Positions 45,007 through 51,539 of a DNA stretch of 64,000 nt are shown piece by piece; the stretch's first letter is position 1, and each line of letters opens with the position of its first letter. The notes below the pieces were generated by a model, which ran no database searches, was not told the origin of the DNA, and saw only the letters and a program-made list of their open reading frames with translations. Made by a program: the position numbers and the translations under genes. Source of the stretch: Lysinibacillus sp. FJAT-14745. Lineage in GTDB: Bacteria; Bacillota; Bacilli; Bacillales_A; Planococcaceae. Location: positions 1-64,000 of the forward strand of contig NZ_LITM01000010.1 of NCBI RefSeq assembly GCF_001275675.1. Direction: 5' to 3'.

Positions 45007-45235
45007 AGCTCTTCGGCAAAACGAGGGGTTGATTTCCGTTCCGACTAGGCGCTTTGTTGCTCCGCTACGTTAGCACTACGCTTTCGCACAGAAAACATTC
45101 GCTACGCTGCAGGGTCTCGGGCCAACACGATGTTGGTCACGAAGGCGTTATCACAGGATGTGATGGTTTTAGCCTTCGTTCCTCTATCGCTGATCCCCAA
45201 GGAGTCGCCCAGTCGTAACGAAGATCAACCACTTC
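45007..45235. repeat. Long copy F of the fold-back intergenic repeat
   Basis: Left arm AGCTCTTCGGCAAAACGAGG then GGTTGATTTCCGTTCCGACT; right arm GGAGTCGCCCAGTCGTAACG then AAGATCAACC. The inside has the GTTGCTCCGCTACG...CTACGCTTTCGCACAG module and the 84-base segment 45129-45212 that is inverted relative to copy B. The rest of 44906-45330 shows no gene. Confidence 0.8.
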
Positions 45236-45330
45236 GCTTAGCGTGTATCTTCTGGCATATCACTATAATTTATAGTGATAAACAATCCTCTAGATGCATT
45301 TATTTAAAAACTTATTTCAATATGTATCAA

Positions 45331-46125
45331 TCATGTAGTTTCTAAAGCTTGCTTCGTGAATTGCTCTGGGATATACATTAAATATGGTTTACCTGTAAGT
45401 GGATGTGTTTGAATATCGGCATAAACACCAAATACATCTTGTAATAATGCAGGTGTAAGTACTTCTACTGGCGTTCCAAAACAAACAATTCGACCTTGCT
45501 TTAAAACATAAATTTGATCGCAATACATAGCTGCAATGTTTAAATCATGTATAGCAGCAACAACTGTTAAATGTAAGGTTTGGATTAAATCCATGAGCTG
45601 TAATTGATGCTGAATATCTAGATGATTTGTTGGCTCATCTAAAATCAGCACCTGCGCTTGCTGAGCGAGGGCACGAGCAACCATCACACGCTTTTTTTCT
45701 CCACCCGAAAGAGAGCTAAAGCTACGTTTCTCTAGATGAGCGATACCTGTTTGGTTCAGTGCATCTTTTACAATTTGAAAATCTCGTTCTTGATCAAGCT
45801 CCAATAATTTTTTATGGGGAGTTCTCCCCATACTCACTAAATCATGTACTGTAAAATCGAATAAGACTGGTGTTTCTTGACTCACAACTGCTAAATTTCG
45901 AGCAATGCTTTTACTCGATTGCTTTAAAATATCCTGTTCATTTAATAATACTGTTCCACTTTCTGGTTTTAATAAACGATACATATTCTTTAATAGCGTT
46001 GACTTCCCACTACCATTAGGACCGATTAGACCCACAAATTGCTTGTCCTTTATTCGAATACTTACTTCATGTAATATACGTGCATCAGAAATGGAGAATG
46101 ATACTTGTTTCGCTTCTAATGTCAT
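45331..46125 (-). CDS. btuD: Cobalamin ABC importer ATPase
   Basis: A 264-residue FepC/BtuD-type ATPase: Walker A GPNGSGKSTL near residue 37, Q-loop VVSQETPV, signature LSGGEKKRVMVAR, Walker B VLILDEPTNHLD and switch His in AAIHDLN. AAGGGG lies before the ATG. It follows the permease by five bases, behind a cobalamin riboswitch, which gives the substrate assignment. A binding protein gene is not present in this operon. Confidence 0.88.
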   Translation of the reverse strand: MTLEAKQVSFSISDARILHEVSIRIKDKQFVGLIGPNGSGKSTLLKNMYRLLKPESGTVLLNEQDILKQSSKSIARNLAVVSQETPVLFDFTVHDLVSMGRTPHKKLLELDQERDFQIVKDALNQTGIAHLEKRSFSSLSGGEKKRVMVARALAQQAQVLILDEPTNHLDIQHQLQLMDLIQTLHLTVVAAIHDLNIAAMYCDQIYVLKQGRIVCFGTPVEVLTPALLQDVFGVYADIQTHPLTGKPYLMYIPEQFTKQALETT

Positions 46126-46130
46126 ATGCT

Positions 46131-47177
46131 TTAATCCCCTTCACCGAATGAATAATTGTTACTACGGAGCAGCCAAATGAAAAATGGACCTCCGCAAAAA
46201 GCCGTAATAATTCCAATTGGCATTTCCTCAGGAGCAATTAAAATTCGAGCAAGTGCATCTGCCCAAACTAAGAATATCCCCCCTAATAATGCGCTAATCG
46301 GTATGACATATTTATGGTTTGAACCTACAATTAGCCGTACAATATGTGGAATGATTAAGCCGACAAATCCTATTGAGCCACTTACAGCAACAATCACACC
46401 CGTTAATAATGAAACTAATAAAATAAGCTGTATACGAAATTGTTGTAAGTTAACCCCTAATGTGACTGCTGCCTCTTCCCCAAGCAGTAATAAGTTTAGA
46501 CTTCGATAGTGGAGCCATAACAAGGCAAATACTACAATAAAAATAATGATAGGAATTAAAAGATTACTCCACTTCGCGCCAGCAAGACTTCCTAGCATCC
46601 AAAACATGACCGCCTTCATTCCGCCCTCTTGCTTCGACATCATTAAAATAAAGTTTGAAATAGCAGATAAAATAAAAGACACCGCCATCCCTGAAAGTAA
46701 AAGTCGAAAGACGGAAATCCTACCTCCAACACGTGATAAGAAGAAAACTAACCCCATTGCTGTGAGCGAACCTAAAAATGCAGATACGGAAAGAGCATAA
46801 ACGCCTAGAAATGAAAAAGCACCTAAAATGATGACGGCTGTAGCACCAACCGTCGCTCCAGAGGAAATCCCTAAAATATATGGCTCTGCAATTGAATTAC
46901 GAACAAGTGCTTGAATGGCTGCTCCAGCAATTGCCAAGCCTGCTCCTACAATAGCGGCGAGTAATACACGCGGAGCTCGTATTTGCCAAATGATAATTTC
47001 CTGTGAGCGACTCCAATCTTCTTCGATTGAATTTTGTATAATCGGGATTTTAGAAAGGATAACCTTCCATACATAAAATGGCGTAACGGAAACTGATCCA
47101 ACCATAATCGCAATTGTCATTGAAATGATAAGTACTAGGAAAAGAGTCATTGAGAGTAGCATAAATTTTTTATTCAT
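46131..47177 (-). CDS. btuC: Cobalamin ABC importer permease (FecCD family)
   Basis: A 348-residue permease with about nine or ten membrane segments. FecCD signatures include IRAPRVLLAAIVGAGLAIAG near residue 70, LGISSGATVGATAVI near 100 and the coupling region SGSIGFVGLIIPHIVRLIVG near 275. AGGAG lies before the ATG. It is the first gene behind the B12 riboswitch. An iron-siderophore role would be the alternative without that riboswitch. Confidence 0.9.
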   Translation of the reverse strand: MNKKFMLLSMTLFLVLIISMTIAIMVGSVSVTPFYVWKVILSKIPIIQNSIEEDWSRSQEIIIWQIRAPRVLLAAIVGAGLAIAGAAIQALVRNSIAEPYILGISSGATVGATAVIILGAFSFLGVYALSVSAFLGSLTAMGLVFFLSRVGGRISVFRLLLSGMAVSFILSAISNFILMMSKQEGGMKAVMFWMLGSLAGAKWSNLLIPIIIFIVVFALLWLHYRSLNLLLLGEEAAVTLGVNLQQFRIQLILLVSLLTGVIVAVSGSIGFVGLIIPHIVRLIVGSNHKYVIPISALLGGIFLVWADALARILIAPEEMPIGIITAFCGGPFFIWLLRSNNYSFGEGD

Positions 47178-47210
47178 CTGTTTATTTACTCCTAATCATT
47201 AAGATAAATG

Positions 47211-47253
47211 AAAAAAAAAGGGTATTCTATGCAAATGCGCATAGAAATACCCT
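47211..47253 (-). terminator. Attenuator terminator of the B12 riboswitch
   Basis: The minus strand pairs GGGTATTTCTATGC with GCATAGAATACCC, then nine T residues, just before btuC. Confidence 0.9.
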
Positions 47254-47297
47254 AGATTAAACAACATCAGAAAGATTTCCTTCTACTATTGTCCGTA

Positions 47298-47482
47298 ATT
47301 GCTTTCATCCTCGTGGGCATTACAGGAATTACTAATTGGCAGGTCTCCTGGCTTCGAATCAATGTACCTATGATTGCCTTCCCATTCTAGAACAGTGGCA
47401 AAATCATCATAGAACTCCTCTTTACAGTTGCGGGACAGCGTCGGATTTGCACCAACTTCCCTTTTAAGTGACACATTTACAA
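47298..47482 (-). promoter_or_regulatory. Cobalamin riboswitch
   Basis: The minus strand shows the B12 element blocks: AAGGGAAGTTGGTGCAAATC, then CGACGCTGTCCCGCAACTGT, the B12 box GAAGCCAGGAGACCTGCC, and the closing GCCCACGAGGATGAAAGC. With the following terminator it should turn off btuCD when cobalamin is plentiful. Confidence 0.96.
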
Positions 47483-47597
47483 GATGTCACACCATTAGCA
47501 TCGAATATTTAAAATTATGACGATTCTATCATATATTTTAATAGTTAGTCTATAACTATCCATTATTTATCAAGTTAAGTAGGAAAAACATTTTTAC

Positions 47598-47649
47598 GTT
47601 AACCGTCAGTTATTATTAAGTTGACACAAAATCATTATTTTTTTACACT
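47598..47649 (+). promoter_or_regulatory. bioY promoter with possible BirA half-sites
   Basis: TTGACA (47621-47626) and TACACT (47644-47649) are 17 bases apart, a good SigA promoter. GTTAACC at 47598-47604 and AGTTGAC, starting 14 bases further on and overlapping the -35, form a degenerate inverted pair like BirA operators; this part is tentative. Confidence 0.55.
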
Positions 47650-47684
47650 AATATTATCAACATTACTTTTTTAGGGGTGAAATA

Positions 47685-48281
47685 ATGACAACAGTTACGG
47701 AACATACTCATCACAAATTAAGAACAGTCGATCTTGCATACATTGGACTATTTTCAACATTGATGATGATAGGCGCTAATATCACGTCTATTGTACCTTT
47801 CATGATGATTGGTGGAGTACCTATCACAATGCAAACATTTTTTGCTATTTTAGCAGGTCTTATTCTTGGTAGTAGAAAAGGGGCACTCGCTTGTACTGTT
47901 TATATGTGCATAGGTTTAGCAGGTGCACCTGTATTTGCCCGTTTCAACGGAGGCTTTGGACAAATTTTAAGCCCTACATTTGGTTTCATTGTTTCTTTTA
48001 TAGTAGCTGCATTTGTCGCAGGTCTTATTGTAGAACGCAGTGGAACGAAGAAAAGCTATGTAGTTGCTGCATTAGTTGCAACTGCTATTAATTATTTACT
48101 AGGAACAAATTGGATGTACTTTGCCTACAAGCTATGGGCTAGTGCTCCTGATGCTTTCACTTATAAGATAGCGTGGCTTTGGATGATGCCTCCTTTACCA
48201 AAGGATATTATTTTAGCTATATTTGCGGGTATTTTTGCACACCGCCTTCAAAAGGTATTGAAAATAATTCCAATTAAATAA
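47685..48281 (+). CDS. bioY: Biotin transporter substrate-binding subunit BioY
   Basis: A 198-residue six-helix membrane protein, the biotin-binding S component of an ECF transporter or a stand-alone importer. Family marks: GGVPITMQTFFAILAGLILG near residue 45, VYMCIGLAGAPVFARFNGGF near 73 and YLLGTNWMYFA near 140. AGGGGTG lies before the ATG. The shared ECF energising module would be elsewhere. Confidence 0.93.
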   Translation: MTTVTEHTHHKLRTVDLAYIGLFSTLMMIGANITSIVPFMMIGGVPITMQTFFAILAGLILGSRKGALACTVYMCIGLAGAPVFARFNGGFGQILSPTFGFIVSFIVAAFVAGLIVERSGTKKSYVVAALVATAINYLLGTNWMYFAYKLWASAPDAFTYKIAWLWMMPPLPKDIILAIFAGIFAHRLQKVLKIIPIK

Positions 48282-48292
48282 AGAGATAAAAA

Positions 48293-48335
48293 AACTGTCC
48301 AAAAGTATTTAGCATACTTAATTGGACAGTTTTTG
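48293..48335 (+). terminator. Terminator of bioY
   Basis: AAACTGTCCA, AGTAT and ATACT, TTGGACAGTTT form a long stem, followed by TTGG. Confidence 0.8.
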
Positions 48336-48578
48336 GTTCATCACCAAAAGTTGTGGATGACTTTTGTTAAAACGTTTACTATGCAAATAGTTGATTGTAG
48401 TGGAGACTGGGCGACTCCTCGGGGATCAGCGTTTCAGATAAGACCCTGCAGCGAAGCGAAGCGGCTTATCGAACGCCCCCAGGAAGCTTTGCTCTGTGCG
48501 AAAGCGTAGTGCAACGTAGCGACAGCAACAAAGCGCCCAGTCGGAACGGAAATCAACCACACGTTTCGGTGATGATCC
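48336..48578. repeat. Complete copy G of the fold-back intergenic repeat
   Basis: The best preserved copy. Outer ends GGTTCATCACCAAAAGTTGT and ACACGTTTCGGTGATGATCC are terminal inverted repeats; inner arms TTGATTGTAGTGGAGACTGG and CCCAGTCGGAACGGAAATCA pair again. The inside holds CTGTGCGAAAGCG and GCGACAGCAACAA, the two halves of the array unit, split by an insertion. Confidence 0.82.
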
Positions 48579-48591
48579 CATTTTTTTATTT

Positions 48592-49134
48592 TTAAACGTA
48601 TTTTTTCATCCAGTTTAAGAAGTTATCAATAACTACATCTAGGAATTTGATAGTACCCTCATCTGTTAAATTGCCTTCTGTATCAAATTTAGTGTGTACT
48701 GCTCCAATATAAACATCATTACCATTAAGTAATGGTGAATTTACTCCAGGTGAGAATAAAATATCTCGTAAATGTAATTGTGCTTTAACAGTACCTAAGT
48801 TACCCATTGATGCTCCCATCATGAATGATGGCTTACCAATCATTACTTTATCAACGCGAGATAACCAATCGATGGCGTTAACCATAACACCTGGCACTGT
48901 ACCATTATATTCTGGTGTTAACCATAGTACTGCATCTGCCGCTTTTACTTTTGCTTTAAAATCAAGCACAGGTTGTGGTGCTTCATTTTCGATATCTTGA
49001 TTATACATTGGTAAATCTTTTAAGCTTAAGATTTCAAGATCAATTTTCTCTGCATAACGCTTTTGAACAAATTTCGCTAATTGCATATTATAAGATTCTT
49101 TACGGATACTTCCTACGATTACTATTACTTTCAC
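48592..49134 (-). CDS. NADPH-dependent FMN reductase (azoreductase/quinone reductase type)
   Basis: A 180-residue flavodoxin-fold enzyme. The FMN phosphate loop is VGSIRKESYNMQLAK at the start, with LWLTPEYNGTVPGVMVNAID near residue 75 and GASMGNLGT near 108, the pattern of YhdA/ChrR-type reductases that reduce quinones, azo dyes or chromate by two electrons. It is the last of four genes that look like an electrophile-stress operon. Confidence 0.88.
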   Translation of the reverse strand: MKVIVIVGSIRKESYNMQLAKFVQKRYAEKIDLEILSLKDLPMYNQDIENEAPQPVLDFKAKVKAADAVLWLTPEYNGTVPGVMVNAIDWLSRVDKVMIGKPSFMMGASMGNLGTVKAQLHLRDILFSPGVNSPLLNGNDVYIGAVHTKFDTEGNLTDEGTIKFLDVVIDNFLNWMKKYV

Positions 49135-49197
49135 GTTGTTTCCTCCTAAATGTACATTAACTTTAATATTTGTAAAGCAATTTTATTTTATACTTTA

Positions 49198-49815
49198 CTA
49201 ATAGTAGGTTGCAAATTCCTCAACTGGTTTACGATAACCACGTAAACGGCGACTACTTTCTTTTTCCTTACCTATTGTCATCATTAGTGCAATTTCATGT
49301 GTTTCTGGCACGTTAAAAAGTGCTCTCATTTGTTGTTGATCAAAGCCGATCATTGGACATGTATCCCATCCACGATTTTTGGCTGCCAGCATAAATAACA
49401 TAGCCGAAAGTGAAGCGTTACGAATGGCTTCCTCCTTCATAAATTCCTCGCCACGTTCTTCATAAAATTTAGTATTTTCATCGACAAGATTTTCTAACTC
49501 ACAAGCATTAATAATGCCTAAGTCTAGCATCCCTTGACTAAGGTTAGCTGTCTTTTTATAGGCCTCTTTATCTCCTAAAACAAGTATAACTGCTGAGGCA
49601 GAGTGCACTTTATATTGCCCGTATGCCGCTTCTCTTACTTTTTCTTTTTTTTCTTCATCTAATACAACGATGTAATTGGCATGTTGTAAGTTAAAGGCTG
49701 ATGGAGCAAGCTTAACATCCTCCAAAATGGGACGTATATCTTCTTCGCTCATCTGGATACCCTCAATAAAATTATTTGCAGAACGTCGCTTATCTATTAG
49801 CTTTGTAAATTCCAA
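49198..49815 (-). CDS. mhqN: Nitroreductase family protein, MhqN-like
   Basis: A 205-residue FMN nitroreductase: RRSANNFIEG at the start, APSAFNLQHANYIVV near 38, and the C-terminal GFDQQQMRALFNVPETHEIA. It fits Bacillus MhqN/YodC, induced by quinones through MhqR. It lies 92 bases after the ring-cleaving dioxygenase gene; that gap holds an imperfect hairpin (49857-49895) without a T run. It probably detoxifies quinones or nitro compounds. Confidence 0.87.
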   Translation of the reverse strand: MEFTKLIDKRRSANNFIEGIQMSEEDIRPILEDVKLAPSAFNLQHANYIVVLDEEKKEKVREAAYGQYKVHSASAVILVLGDKEAYKKTANLSQGMLDLGIINACELENLVDENTKFYEERGEEFMKEEAIRNASLSAMLFMLAAKNRGWDTCPMIGFDQQQMRALFNVPETHEIALMMTIGKEKESSRRLRGYRKPVEEFATYY

Positions 49816-49906
49816 CTAACTGACCTCCAATCATTTTTCTGTTAAGAGTATGTAATTTCCATTCGGGCAGAGACTTGTATATCTCTGCTGAATGGAATGA
49901 AAGGTA

Positions 49907-50890
49907 TTACTCATATTCTTTAACGAACGTAATCGTACTTCTTACAGTGTCAATAGGGCGAACAAGCTTTTCAATTTGTGCACGCTTTGGCTCTAAAAAT
50001 GGTGGCAACGATAATTTTTCACCTAAAGTTTCATAAGGCTCATCCCCCATAAATCCTGGGCCATCAGTAGCTAGCTCAAATAGAATTTGTGGTGCTACTC
50101 GTGTATAAAGTGATTCAAAGAAATGACGATTTACGTAACCAGAAGTATGGAAGCCAAAGCTTTCAAATCGTTCAGTCCATTCATTTAGTACAGCTCGATC
50201 CTCTACGCGGAATGCAGCGTGATGTACTGTACCGAAGCCTTGACGAGCTACTGGTAACACTGTATTAAGTTCTACAACGATTTGTGCACCGTTTCCGCCT
50301 TCACCAACCTCAAATAGGTGGAAATCCCCTTCTTCTGAAATTTCTTTAAAGAGCATCACTTTTTCTAGCATCTCTTTGAAATATTTAAAATTAGCAACTC
50401 TTATAAAAATCGGACCTAAGCCTGTAATTGCATATTCAAGAGGAATCGGTCCATCTTGCCATGGAGTGCCTGATGCAACACCTGTATTGTTTTCATCAGA
50501 AATAAGTTGGTATTGCTGATCGTCAAAATCGACGAAAGATAAAGTTTTCTTGCCAAATTGCTCTTTAATACTTGTATGTTTAACATTTAATCGATCAAAG
50601 CGTTTTATCCAATAGTCTAATGCTGCATCTGTTGGAACGCGGAATGATGTTTTGGATATTTCATTTGTTCCATGCACACCTTTTGGAATGTTTGGGAAAT
50701 CGAAAAATGTCATATCGGTACCAGCGCTACCTTTATCATCTGCAAAGAACAAATGGTATGTTTGGATATCATCCTGATTAACCGTTTTTTTTACTAATCT
50801 CATCCCTAACACATAAGTAAAAAATTTATAATTCTCTTCCGCACTGCTTGTAATAGCAGTAACGTGGTGAATTCCTTTTAAATGATTCAT
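49907..50890 (-). CDS. mhqO: Ring-cleaving dioxygenase, MhqO/MhqA-like
   Basis: A 327-residue vicinal-oxygen-chelate protein with two glyoxalase-like halves. Metal ligands are expected in GIHHVTAITS near residue 8, VHHAAFRV near 215 and ILFELATDGPGF near 265. The Bacillus relatives MhqA, MhqE and MhqO are quinone-induced catechol or hydroquinone dioxygenases. AGGAGGGG precedes the ATG, and an 18-bp palindrome fitting the MhqR operator lies 18 bases upstream. Which Bacillus paralogue it matches best cannot be told. Confidence 0.88.
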   Translation of the reverse strand: MNHLKGIHHVTAITSSAEENYKFFTYVLGMRLVKKTVNQDDIQTYHLFFADDKGSAGTDMTFFDFPNIPKGVHGTNEISKTSFRVPTDAALDYWIKRFDRLNVKHTSIKEQFGKKTLSFVDFDDQQYQLISDENNTGVASGTPWQDGPIPLEYAITGLGPIFIRVANFKYFKEMLEKVMLFKEISEEGDFHLFEVGEGGNGAQIVVELNTVLPVARQGFGTVHHAAFRVEDRAVLNEWTERFESFGFHTSGYVNRHFFESLYTRVAPQILFELATDGPGFMGDEPYETLGEKLSLPPFLEPKRAQIEKLVRPIDTVRSTITFVKEYE

Positions 50891-50907
50891 TTTTTGCCCC
50901 TCCTATT

Positions 50908-50925
50908 TATCTCGATTTCGAGATA
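50908..50925 (-). promoter_or_regulatory. Candidate MhqR operator before the dioxygenase gene
   Basis: TATCTCGATTTCGAGATA, eight-base arms in perfect inversion, fits the recalled MhqR box ATCTCGAATTCGAGAT. It lies in the 50-base gap between the regulator and the dioxygenase. Confidence 0.8.
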
Positions 50926-50940
50926 TTTGTGTAAAATTTT

Positions 50941-51375
50941 TTATTTATTAACTGCGTTCAAACCAACCTTTTTCAGAAACATAATCATTGTGTCCATCTC
51001 CTGTTGATCTAATACTTCAAAAATCTCGTTAATTTTTTGTTCATGCTTTGGAAATATTTCTTCCATCAACGTCTGTCCTTCACATGTTAATAAAACATAT
51101 GTGACACGACGATCCTTCGGGCAAGCACGTCGATACACAAAACCTTTTTGTTCGAGCTTATCAATAACATACGTAATACTACTACTTGCGATTAAAATTT
51201 TCTTTCCAATCACTTGAATTGGCTGCTCACCATGGTGATATAAAAACTCAAGTACCGAAAATTCGGTTTGATTTAATTCATATTGAAGTAGATCTCTCTT
51301 TGTTGCATCCTGAATCGTTTGATACGCCCGGAACAAGACCGTAAAAGCTTTTAAATTACGATTGTCTTCCCTCAT
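50941..51375 (-). CDS. mhqR: MarR family repressor, MhqR-like
   Basis: A 144-residue winged-helix regulator, the length of Bacillus MhqR (YkvE). The DNA-binding region is QTEFSVLEFLYHHGEQPIQV, then IASSSITYVIDKLEQKGFVY and the wing RRACPKDRRVTYVLLT. It has few cysteines apart from this wing Cys. The ATG at 51375 has GAGGGAG four bases upstream. Operators before it and before the dioxygenase suggest self-control and control of the detoxification genes downstream. Confidence 0.87.
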   Translation of the reverse strand: MREDNRNLKAFTVLFRAYQTIQDATKRDLLQYELNQTEFSVLEFLYHHGEQPIQVIGKKILIASSSITYVIDKLEQKGFVYRRACPKDRRVTYVLLTCEGQTLMEEIFPKHEQKINEIFEVLDQQEMDTMIMFLKKVGLNAVNK

Positions 51376-51407
51376 ACGACTCCCTCTTTTCATTTACTTC
51401 GAATTCT

Positions 51408-51429
51408 ATTATCTTCAATTCGAGATAAT
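51408..51429 (-). promoter_or_regulatory. Second candidate MhqR operator, before the regulator
   Basis: ATTATCTTCAATTCGAGATAAT (given as ATTATCTTCAA and TTCGAGATAAT) is an inverted repeat with one imperfect arm position, similar to the box at 50908-50925. It lies about 33 bases upstream of the regulator's start, probably over its promoter. Confidence 0.7.
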
Positions 51430-51480
51430 AATAACATATAAAATTCTAAACAGCAATCCTTTTGTTTTTTACTGTAATCA

Positions 51481-51517
51481 CAAAAAGGGCATCCCCTAAA
51501 ATAGGAGATACCCTTTC
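51481..51517 (-). terminator. Terminator of the SLH-YcdB gene
   Basis: The minus strand pairs AAAGGGTATCTCCT with AGGGGATGCCCTTT and ends TTTGTG, about 22 bases after the stop. Confidence 0.85.
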
Positions 51518-51539
51518 ATTTATAAATGATCGATTAATA

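Noticed and set aside
14108-48578. Insertion sequences with a transposase
   Set aside because: Repeats with inverted ends are present but no transposase or recombinase gene was found in the window.
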